From: DATAAM01 sp036260075
Lineage (GTDB): Bacteria; Actinomycetota; Acidimicrobiia; Acidimicrobiales; JAHWLA01
Length of the DNA stretch: 7,441 nt
Direction: 5' to 3'
NCBI GenBank assembly: GCA_036260075.1
Contig: DATAAM010000208.1
Span: 1 to 7,441 of the forward strand
A model generated the notes under the pieces. The model worked only from the letters and a program-made list of their open reading frames with translations. It was not told the origin of the DNA and did not search any database. Position numbers and translations under genes: made by a program. Positions 1 through 5,092 of this stretch are shown here, one piece after another (the stretch's first letter is position 1; every line of letters begins with the position of its first letter).

Positions 1-837
1 CAGCTCCTCCACCCGCCGGTCGACCGGGTCGGAGCACTCGCGCACCGGCGGCGCCTCGGTGTTGTTCGACGGGAAGAACGACAGGTACTGCTTGACCACC
101 CGCAGGCACTCGGCGTCGTCGGCCACCTCCAGGTCGGCCACACCGCTCACCCTTGTGTGGACCGCCGAGCCGCCCATCTCCTCCTCGGTGACCTCTTCCC
201 GCGTCGCCGCCTTCACCAAGTGGCGACCGGCCAGCGCCATCGAGGACGTGCCCTTCACCATCGGGATGAAGTCGGCCAGCGCCGGGATGTAGGCGGTGCC
301 CGCCGCGCAGTGGCCGAGCATGGCGGCCACCTGCGGGACCACGCCGCTCAACGTGACCTGCTCGCGGAACAGCGCGCCGGCGGCGGCGAACGTGGAGCCG
401 GTTGTCTGGCTCACGCGCGCCCCCGCCGAGTCGAGCAGCCACACGATCGGGATGCGCTGGCGCAGCGCCAGCTCGCGCATGCGAGCGGTCTTGTGCTCGC
501 CCACCGATCCCATCGATCCCGCCAGCACGGTGAAGTCGTAGGCGCACACCGCCACCCGGCGGCCGTCGATCTCGCCGACGCCCGCCACCATGCCGTCGGC
601 GGCCAGGTAGCCCTTCTGCTCGCGCAGCACCTTGTCCATGGAGTCGGCCAGCAAGCCGTACTCCACGAACGTGCCCGGATCGAGCAACGCGTCGATGCGC
701 TCGCGCACGGGCCACTTGCCCAGCTCGCGCTGACGGGCCACCTGCTCGGGGCCGCCCATCGCATACGCCTTCTCCCGGCGTGTGCGCAGGTCGTCGACGA
801 GCGGCTTCCAGTCGTGCAGCTCGGGCGGGTCGCTCAT
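1..837 (-). CDS. Acyl-CoA carboxylase carboxyltransferase (beta) subunit, 3' end beyond window
   Basis: The frame is open from an ATG at 837 to the window edge, giving the first 279 residues of a protein that is normally about 510-540 long, so the C-terminal half is missing. The visible part matches the N-terminal carboxyltransferase domain of the biotin-dependent acyl-CoA carboxylase family (AccD/PccB/MccB). It has the oxyanion-hole segment with SAGAR at 137-141, the glycine/alanine-rich GHCAAGTAYIPAL at 176-188, and the EEMGGSAVHTRVSGVAD block at 219-235. The family transfers a carboxyl group from biotin to acyl-CoA (acetyl-, propionyl- or methylcrotonyl-CoA) in the cytoplasm together with a biotin-carrying alpha subunit, which is not in the window. 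The start lies 4 nt after the crotonase stop, with a GGAGGGGGAG purine run in the end of that gene as ribosome binding site, so the two are co-transcribed. Substrate specificity cannot be read from this half; propionyl or methylcrotonyl are both possible. Confidence 0.93.
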   Translation of the reverse strand, partial: MSDPPELHDWKPLVDDLRTRREKAYAMGGPEQVARQRELGKWPVRERIDALLDPGTFVEYGLLADSMDKVLREQKGYLAADGMVAGVGEIDGRRVAVCAYDFTVLAGSMGSVGEHKTARMRELALRQRIPIVWLLDSAGARVSQTTGSTFAAAGALFREQVTLSGVVPQVAAMLGHCAAGTAYIPALADFIPMVKGTSSMALAGRHLVKAATREEVTEEEMGGSAVHTRVSGVADLEVADDAECLRVVKQYLSFFPSNNTEAPPVRECSDPVDRRVEEL

Positions 838-841
838 CGAA

Positions 842-1630
842 CTATCTCCCCCTCCACTCCGGTTGCCGCTTCTCGGCGAAGGCCTTGATGCCCTCGCGCG
901 AGTCCTCGGTCTGTGTGGTGATCGTGAGCATCGGGTGCAGGTAGCGCAGCGCCTCGTCGGCCGCCTGGTCCCACACGGCGTAGAACGAGTCGCGCCCCAG
1001 CTTCACCACCGCGGGCGACTTGGCCGCCAGCACCGACGCCAGTGAGTCGACCGCCTCGTCGAGCTCGTCGACCGGCACCACGCGGTTCACGAACCCGATG
1101 CGCTCGGCCTCTTCTGCCGCCACCCGTCTGCCGGTCAGCATCAGCTCGAGCACCTTCTTGGGCGGCATCGAGCGCACCAACGGCACGGTGATCATGTACG
1201 GCCACAGGCCCACGTCGATCTCGGGCGTGCCGAAGCGGGCGTCGTCGGCCGCGATCACGAAGTCGCACGCCAGGGCCAGGCCGAACCCGCCCGCCAGCGC
1301 GTAGCCCCGCACGCGGGCGATCGTGGGCTTGCCCAGCGCCCACAGCTCGCGGAAGAGGTCGGCGAGCCCGCCGCGCCCCTCGTGCAGCTCCAGATGGCCG
1401 GCGCCGGCCCCCATGCCCCCCAGGTCGGCACCGGCGCAGAACGCCTTCTCACCCGCCCCGGTGAGCACGACGACGCGGACGTCGGCGTCGGCCTTCGCCT
1501 CGGCCAACCGTTCGCGGATGCCCCCGATGACCGCCCACGACATGGCGTTGCGGCGTTCGGGCCGGTTGATGGTGATGCGGGCCACGCCATCGGCCACCGC
1601 GTAGAGGACCTCTTCCTCCTCCGATGCCAT
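842..1630 (-). CDS. Enoyl-CoA hydratase/isomerase (crotonase) family protein
   Basis: A complete 262-residue crotonase, the usual family length. Recognisable elements are INRPERRNAMS at 21-31, the first oxyanion-hole segment FCAGADL at 64-70, the second hole at AGGFG (113-117), the ACDFVIAADDARFGTPEIDVGLWP block at 121-144, and LTGRRVAAEEAERIGFVN near 166-182. Crotonases hydrate or isomerise 2-enoyl-CoA thioesters in fatty acid or branched-chain amino acid breakdown. The second catalytic glutamate of rat hydratase (E164) is kept as E137 in PEI, but the position of the first (E144) is G117, so a plain hydratase assignment is not secure. The pattern resembles some LiuC-like (methylglutaconyl-type) crotonases, which would suit a neighbouring carboxylase, but this is inference from memory of the family. 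ATG at 1630 was chosen because upstream codons lie in the divergent gene. There is no Shine-Dalgarno, and a TACCGT -10-like element lies 8 nt upstream, suggesting a leaderless or nearly leaderless message. Confidence 0.93.
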   Translation of the reverse strand: MASEEEEVLYAVADGVARITINRPERRNAMSWAVIGGIRERLAEAKADADVRVVVLTGAGEKAFCAGADLGGMGAGAGHLELHEGRGGLADLFRELWALGKPTIARVRGYALAGGFGLALACDFVIAADDARFGTPEIDVGLWPYMITVPLVRSMPPKKVLELMLTGRRVAAEEAERIGFVNRVVPVDELDEAVDSLASVLAAKSPAVVKLGRDSFYAVWDQAADEALRYLHPMLTITTQTEDSREGIKAFAEKRQPEWRGR

Positions 1631-1638
1631 GGGGGCGG

Positions 1639-1648
1639 ACGGTAGCGT
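1639..1648. promoter_or_regulatory. Candidate bidirectional promoter: overlapping face-to-face -10 elements
   Basis: The 27-bp gap between the divergent crotonase and DUF5317 starts contains ACGGTAGCGT. On the plus strand TAGCGT (1643-1648) and on the minus strand TACCGT (1644-1639) both fit the TANNNT -10 pattern and share the central TA. They lie 9 nt and 8 nt before the respective ATG codons. Neither gene has a Shine-Dalgarno sequence, which fits very short leaders. No convincing -35 hexamer is seen on either side, so this is a pattern-based proposal. Confidence 0.4.
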
Positions 1649-1657
1649 GAACGGGCC

Positions 1658-2212
1658 ATGCTCTTCACGGCCGTCGCCGTCGCCCTCGGCATCGCGATCG
1701 GCCTGCTCATGGGCGGAAGGATCCAGCACATCGGCGAGCGGGCCTTCCAGGCCGTGCCGCTGTTGGTCGTCGGCGTGGGCCTGCAACTGGTCAGCGGGCT
1801 GCTCACCGACGTGAGCGTCGCGCTCGTCCTCCTGTCCTACGTCCCCCTGCTGGCGTTCGCCGTGCTCAACCTGCGCATCGTGGGCATGGGCGTGGTCCTC
1901 GTCGGCCTGGCCATGAACTCGCTCGTGATCGCGGTGAACGGCGGCATGCCGGTCCGACGGTCGGCCGTGGTGGCCGCGGGGATCGCGGGCTACGACGACC
2001 TCCCCGAGATCCGACTGAAGGGGAAGCGGCACTTCGAGGACGAAGACGACCGCCTGATGTTCCTGGCCGACATCGTGCCGGTGCCACCGCTGCGCGAGGT
2101 CCTCTCGTTCGGCGACATCGTGATGAGCGTCGGCGTGGCCGACGTGCTCGTGCACCTGCTGCGGCCCGCTAGGCGGGCAGGAAGGCCTTCTCCCTCGACA
2201 GGTAGCGGTTGA
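1658..2212 (+). CDS. DUF5317 family integral membrane protein
   Basis: A 184-residue protein with about four hydrophobic segments (roughly 2-20, 31-49, 53-71 and 74-93) followed by a more polar half. It carries features I associate with DUF5317: NGGMPV at 94-99 just after the last helix, KGKRH at 121-125, the FLADIVPVP segment at 136-144, and SFGDIV at 150-155. The function of the family is unknown, and location in the cytoplasmic membrane is predicted from the helices. The start ATG has no Shine-Dalgarno and sits just downstream of a TAGCGT element. The last 14 codons and the stop overlap the 3' end of the convergent 202-residue gene, and the tail after about residue 168 (RPARRAGRPSPSTGSG) is poorly conserved-looking and may be dispensable. 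It divergently faces the crotonase, with no obvious functional link. Confidence 0.85.
   Translation: MLFTAVAVALGIAIGLLMGGRIQHIGERAFQAVPLLVVGVGLQLVSGLLTDVSVALVLLSYVPLLAFAVLNLRIVGMGVVLVGLAMNSLVIAVNGGMPVRRSAVVAAGIAGYDDLPEIRLKGKRHFEDEDDRLMFLADIVPVPPLREVLSFGDIVMSVGVADVLVHLLRPARRAGRPSPSTGSG
2164..2178. terminator. Candidate bidirectional hairpin at convergent gene ends
   Basis: GCCCGC (2164-2169) and GCGGGC (2173-2178) form a perfect 6-bp GC stem with a 3-nt loop. The hairpin straddles the stop codon of the minus-strand 202-residue gene (2169-2171) and lies about 34 nt inside the 3' end of the DUF5317 gene. No T-tract follows on either strand, so it is at best a U-less actinobacterial-type terminator; chance occurrence in GC-rich coding DNA is possible. 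Confidence 0.3.
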
Positions 2213-2777
2213 GCGCATGGAGGGTGGCGCGCGCCGCCGCCTCCTCCATCGACGGGGCCCGGGCCACGCCGTAGAGCTTGTGCTCGCCCTCGCCGGGCTC
2301 GAGCACGACGACCACCGCGTGATCCGGCCCGTTGCGCAGCGTGGCAGTGGCGGCGTCGATGCGGAACGGCAGGTTGGCGCCCAGGCGGTCGAGCGCCTCC
2401 AGGGTGGCGGCCGCCGCCTCGCGGGGCGAGCCCGCCTCCGCCCGTCCCACGGCTCGCCGGCTGCCCAGCACGAGGTGCACGTCGAGGGACTGGCTGAACC
2501 GGTCGACGCGCACGGCCTCCAGGCGCACCCGCCCGCGCTGGGGCGACACCGCAGGCGGCTCCACGTCCTCCACCTCGATGACCACCGGGCGGTCGAGGTT
2601 CGCCCGCGTCCACAGCGAGATCTGGCGCCGCAGCTCGGCCGACGCGCCGGGGGCCACGTCGGAGAGCACGTGCACCACCAACGACTCGCCTTCGTCGGTG
2701 AAGCCCACGGCCAGCACGCCGCGGATCCGCCGGAGCTCGAGCTCCAGGGCGTCGAGCGTGGTGTCGACCTCGGTCAC
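2169..2777 (-). CDS. Unknown protein with internally duplicated beta-alpha module
   Basis: I do not recognise this 202-residue protein. It is predicted soluble, with no signal peptide or membrane helix. Residues 1-72 look like a small alpha/beta domain (helix at 6-19, strands near 21-27 and 32-38, helix at 46-60, strand at 65-70). Two related modules follow: 84-132 and 138-193. Each has a strand pair ending in a hydrophobic strand (DVHLVLG and AVVVVLE), a turn, a short strand (VGRAEA and YGVARA), and a helix with near-identical pattern (EAAAATLEALDRL and EAAARATLHALNRY). The GTG start at 2777 overlaps the diguanylate cyclase TGA by 4 nt (GTGA), implying translational coupling and probable functional association with c-di-GMP signalling. 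A role as effector, partner or regulator of the cyclase is inference only. The frame could be extended upstream through the cyclase gene, but that extension reads as an Arg/Ala-rich shadow of the cyclase and was rejected. Confidence 0.8.
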   Translation of the reverse strand: MTEVDTTLDALELELRRIRGVLAVGFTDEGESLVVHVLSDVAPGASAELRRQISLWTRANLDRPVVIEVEDVEPPAVSPQRGRVRLEAVRVDRFSQSLDVHLVLGSRRAVGRAEAGSPREAAAATLEALDRLGANLPFRIDAATATLRNGPDHAVVVVLEPGEGEHKLYGVARAPSMEEAAARATLHALNRYLSREKAFLPA

Positions 2778-3649
2778 CGGCGCTTCGCTTCGTACAGGCG
2801 GCGATCGGCGAGCCGGTACAGCTCCGTGGGGTCGGTCGCCTCCAAGGGGGCCATGGCCAGCCCGGCGGAGAACGATGTCGTCTCGCCCTCCAGCGCGTCG
2901 CGCACGGCCGACTCCAACCGGAGCAACAGCGCGGTGACCAGCTCGGCGTCGCCCTTGGCCAGGATGAGGGCGAACTCGTCGCCGCCCATCCGCGCCGCCA
3001 CGTCGCCCGCCCGCAGCGAACGGCGCAGCTCGGCGCCCACCGCCCGGAGCAGGCGGTCGCCGCCTTCGTGGCCGATCCGGTCGTTGAGCGCCTTGAACCG
3101 GTCGACGTCGATGAGCACGAGCGCGAACGGCCAGCCGTAGCGCACGCTGCGCGAGGTCGACTGCACGAGCAGCTCCTCGAACGAGCGACGGTTGAGCAGG
3201 CCGGTCAGCGAGTCGTGGGAGGCGTCGTGCCGGAACAGGTCGATGCGCAGGGCCACGCTGCACAGGTCGGTGAGCGTCTCGGTGATGCCGTGGCGCACCG
3301 GTGTGCCGTCGGCATAGAGCCCAGGGAGCAGGTCACGGGCCAGCCGGACGTCGGCCTCCCACGGGGCACCGCGCCCCGATCGGAAGACCTGCCGGCCGAT
3401 GGTGGGCTCGTCGAGGACGAGCACCACGTCGTGCCACCCCTGCTCCTCCGCCATCCGCTCGAGCGCCCGGTACACGAAGCTGATCCCGTTGGGGCAGTCG
3501 GCCAAGTCGGCCGCGAGGGAGACGAGCAGCGGCGATGCCGCTTCCTGCGGACCCCCTTCGGCCCCTGGGTCCCCTTCCAGTCGCCACTGGCGCCCGGACG
3601 GGCTGGCGCTCGCGCTCACGTCCACCTCGATACGGGTTGTCGGCACCAC
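2774..3649 (-). CDS. Diguanylate cyclase (GGDEF) with N-terminal GAF-like region
   Basis: A 291-residue protein ending in a complete GGDEF domain (about 140-291). It has DSLTGLLNRRSFEELL at 146-161, LVLIDVDRFKALNDRIGHEGGD at 177-198 with the metal-binding aspartate at 181 and the substrate-contacting N189/D198, and the active-site signature GGDEF at 222-226. The inhibitory site RxxD is present as RAGD at 213-216, exactly five residues before GGDEF, so product inhibition by c-di-GMP is expected. The enzyme should condense two GTP to c-di-GMP. Residues about 40-140 (SLAADLADCP to VALRIDLFRHDASH) look like a short GAF-type sensory domain; no ligand residues are identifiable. Residues 1-38 are low complexity. 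No membrane helix is seen, so it is probably cytoplasmic. The start is the first of two adjacent GTG codons; there is no clear Shine-Dalgarno, so a start a few residues further in is possible. It lies 60 bp after the 169-residue gene and overlaps the next gene by 4 bp. Confidence 0.93.
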   Translation of the reverse strand: MVPTTRIEVDVSASASPSGRQWRLEGDPGAEGGPQEAASPLLVSLAADLADCPNGISFVYRALERMAEEQGWHDVVLVLDEPTIGRQVFRSGRGAPWEADVRLARDLLPGLYADGTPVRHGITETLTDLCSVALRIDLFRHDASHDSLTGLLNRRSFEELLVQSTSRSVRYGWPFALVLIDVDRFKALNDRIGHEGGDRLLRAVGAELRRSLRAGDVAARMGGDEFALILAKGDAELVTALLLRLESAVRDALEGETTSFSAGLAMAPLEATDPTELYRLADRRLYEAKRR

Positions 3650-3709
3650 GTTGGGCGCGATGCTGGCAACATGCGGTTTTCGCCACTCTGCGCGTTTTTT
3701 CCTGCCGCG

Positions 3710-4219
3710 TCAAACTCGGGAGGGGCGGTTCTGCACGAATCCGACCAGCGCCTCCGCCGCTCGGCGCTCCTCCCCCCTCGGGTGCTCCACGAGCGTGGCG
3801 AACAGCGCCCCCGACGCCGGGACCCGCTCCAGGTGGGCCTCGAAGGTGGCCGCCACCCGCACCGCCGCCGCCGCAGGCCCGGCCCGTCCGGGCGGGGCCG
3901 CCTGCACCTCCTCGAGGAGGCGCACGACCTCGACGTCGGTGGCCGCCGCCTCCACCACGGCCGGGGCCAGCGGAGCCAGGCGGGCGACGGTGGCCAGCCG
4001 CTCGCGCTCCCGTCGCTCGAGCCGCTCGCCCAGCACGTGGGCCAAGGCGGCCACCCGGGCCGAACGCCCGGCCGGCACCACGCCGGCCAGCTCGGGGAGG
4101 ACGGCCAGCGCGTCGAGCAGCTGGCGCCGGGTGCGAGCCGCCCGCAGCCGGCGGTCGACGGCGTAGACGCCCGCAGCCAGCAGCGGCGCCGCGAACAGCG
4201 GCAGCGTCAGTGTGCGCAC
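3710..4219 (-). CDS. Unknown helical protein with N-terminal membrane anchor
   Basis: I do not recognise this 169-residue protein. The first 20 residues (TLTLPLFAAPLLAAGVYAV) form one hydrophobic segment followed by a strongly basic stretch (DRRLRAARTRRQ), which by the positive-inside rule suggests an anchor with the rest in the cytoplasm. The remainder is Ala/Leu/Arg/Glu-rich and predicted almost entirely helical, with possible coiled-coil character near 60-105, and no catalytic motif is visible. The GTG start at 4219 overlaps the end of the HD-GYP gene by 13 bp, with a weak GGGGGTG upstream, so it is likely translationally coupled to it. Its place between an HD-GYP and a GGDEF gene suggests a role in the same signalling unit, perhaps as scaffold or membrane recruiter; this is inference. 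The coding call rests on overlap architecture and a plausible protein, since alanine-rich frames also arise by chance in such GC-rich DNA. Confidence 0.65.
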   Translation of the reverse strand: MRTLTLPLFAAPLLAAGVYAVDRRLRAARTRRQLLDALAVLPELAGVVPAGRSARVAALAHVLGERLERRERERLATVARLAPLAPAVVEAAATDVEVVRLLEEVQAAPPGRAGPAAAAVRVAATFEAHLERVPASGALFATLVEHPRGEERRAAEALVGFVQNRPSRV

Positions 4220-5016
4220 TCGGTCACCCCCATCACCGGCGGCTCGACGCTGTAGACGACGTTCGAGCGCTCGAAGCCCAGCCCGTGCCGTTCGCCCCGC
4301 CGCTCGACGGCACGGATCAGCGCGTCGACGCAGGCGGGATCGAACTGGCTGCCGGAGCGGGCGCGCAGCTCGGCGAAGGCCGCCTCCTGGCGGAGAGCGC
4401 GGCGGTAGGCACGGGTGGACGTCATGGCGTCATAGGCGTCGGCCACCGCCACCACGGCGGCGTGCCGAGACTGCGTGCGACTGCCGTAGCCCGCGCCGTC
4501 GAAGCGGCGGTGGTGGCCCTCGGCCGCGCCGGCCGACGGTCGGAGCACATCGACCAGGCCGAGGATGTCGGTGCACACCGACGCATGGCACTGCACGCGC
4601 TCGAACTCCTCGTCGGTCAGGCGACCGGGCTTGTTCAGCAGCTCGGCGGGGACGGCCAGCTTGCCCACGTCGTGCAGCAGCGCTGCCCGCCGAAGGGCGG
4701 CGAGGCCACGGCGCGACAACCCGAGCTCCTCGCCGATGTACACGCTGTAGCGGGCGACCCGTTCGGTGTGCTCGCCGGTGTACTGGTCCTTCCACGCGAT
4801 CGCCCGCACCAGCGCGTCGACAGCCGCTTCGCGGGCGGCGAGGTGCTCGGCGCGGCAGGCGACGGCCGTGACCACGGTGCACGCCAACGCCACGGCCCAG
4901 GCGCCGACGGCCGCGTGCGGGTGGCCCGTGACGACGAGCAACAGCGCGAGCACGGCCATGCCGCCGCCGCATGCGGCGAGCAGGTCGACGTGTCGTCGCC
5001 CCCAGCCCCCGGCCAT
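4207..5016 (-). CDS. Membrane-anchored HD-GYP domain protein, probable c-di-GMP phosphodiesterase with altered signature
   Basis: A 269-residue protein with two N-terminal membrane helices (about 11-29 and 36-54), a short linker, and an HD-GYP domain from about 60 to 240. It has KDQYTGEHTERVARYS at 76-91, the HD motif in LLHDVGKLAVP (H115, D116, K119), a histidine at 144, the paired H168/H169, and VADAYDAMTSTRAYR at 191-205 with D193. Thus the expected metal ligands are present, and hydrolysis of c-di-GMP at the inner membrane face is likely. The signature HHExxDGxGYP, however, reads HHRRFDGAGYG: the Glu is Arg and the Pro is Gly. The loop between it and VAD is about four residues shorter than usual. 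No sensory domain beyond the membrane part is seen. ATG at 5016 is favoured over upstream starts because AGGAGGG lies 4 nt before it and the membrane helices begin soon after. It heads the four-gene cluster. Confidence 0.92.
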   Translation of the reverse strand: MAGGWGRRHVDLLAACGGGMAVLALLLVVTGHPHAAVGAWAVALACTVVTAVACRAEHLAAREAAVDALVRAIAWKDQYTGEHTERVARYSVYIGEELGLSRRGLAALRRAALLHDVGKLAVPAELLNKPGRLTDEEFERVQCHASVCTDILGLVDVLRPSAGAAEGHHRRFDGAGYGSRTQSRHAAVVAVADAYDAMTSTRAYRRALRQEAAFAELRARSGSQFDPACVDALIRAVERRGERHGLGFERSNVVYSVEPPVMGVTECAH

Positions 5017-5020
5017 ATGT

Positions 5021-5027
5021 CCCTCCT
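5021..5027 (-). promoter_or_regulatory. Shine-Dalgarno AGGAGGG of the HD-GYP gene
   Basis: On the minus strand AGGAGGG is followed by ACAT and then the ATG at 5016. It is the strongest ribosome binding site in the window and fixes the HD-GYP start at 5016 instead of any of the upstream in-frame starts that would run into the divergent glycosyltransferase gene. Confidence 0.8.
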
Positions 5028-5056
5028 GCGGAGTCGAAGCCCCGCCCGCGGCGCGC

Positions 5057-5085
5057 ACCCTAGAGCACCTTTGCGTCCGTGACAA
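5057..5085 (-). promoter_or_regulatory. Housekeeping-type promoter of the c-di-GMP cluster
   Basis: Reading the minus strand, TTGTCA (5085-5080, one mismatch from TTGACA) is separated by exactly 17 bp from TAGGGT (5062-5057, TANNNT type). A start near 5050 would give a leader of about 34 nt that includes the strong Shine-Dalgarno. The -35 hexamer overlaps the region just before the divergent glycosyltransferase start, so transcription of the two could interfere. Confidence 0.6.
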
Positions 5086-5092
5086 TGGAGGG

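Noticed and set aside
157..888. Long plus-strand open frame opposite the carboxyltransferase gene
   Set aside because: His/Arg/Ala-rich composition with no domain; it is antisense to a clear carboxyltransferase and typical of GC-rich shadow frames.
1631..2218. N-terminal extension of the crotonase frame to 2218
   Set aside because: The extension is His/Asp/Glu-rich with no domain and runs antisense through the whole DUF5317 gene; the crotonase fold begins properly at the ATG at 1630.
2778..3263. Upstream extension of the 202-residue protein frame to 3263
   Set aside because: It is an Arg/Ala-rich frame-shifted reading of the GGDEF domain; the GTGA overlap gives a better start.
3650..3709. 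c-di-GMP (GEMM) riboswitch ahead of the diguanylate cyclase
   Set aside because: Attractive by context, but the spacer is only 60 nt and I cannot find the conserved GEMM core or its two stems.
3068..5082. Two very long plus-strand open frames (3068-4255 and 3535-5082) through the signalling cluster
   Set aside because: Pro/Arg/Ala-rich low-complexity translations, opposite the GGDEF, 169-residue and HD-GYP genes whose motifs are unmistakable or whose architecture is coherent.
4766..5092. Upstream extension of the glycosyltransferase frame to 4766
   Set aside because: It would run antisense to the HD-GYP N-terminus and across its promoter; the glycosyltransferase domain begins at the ATG at 5093.
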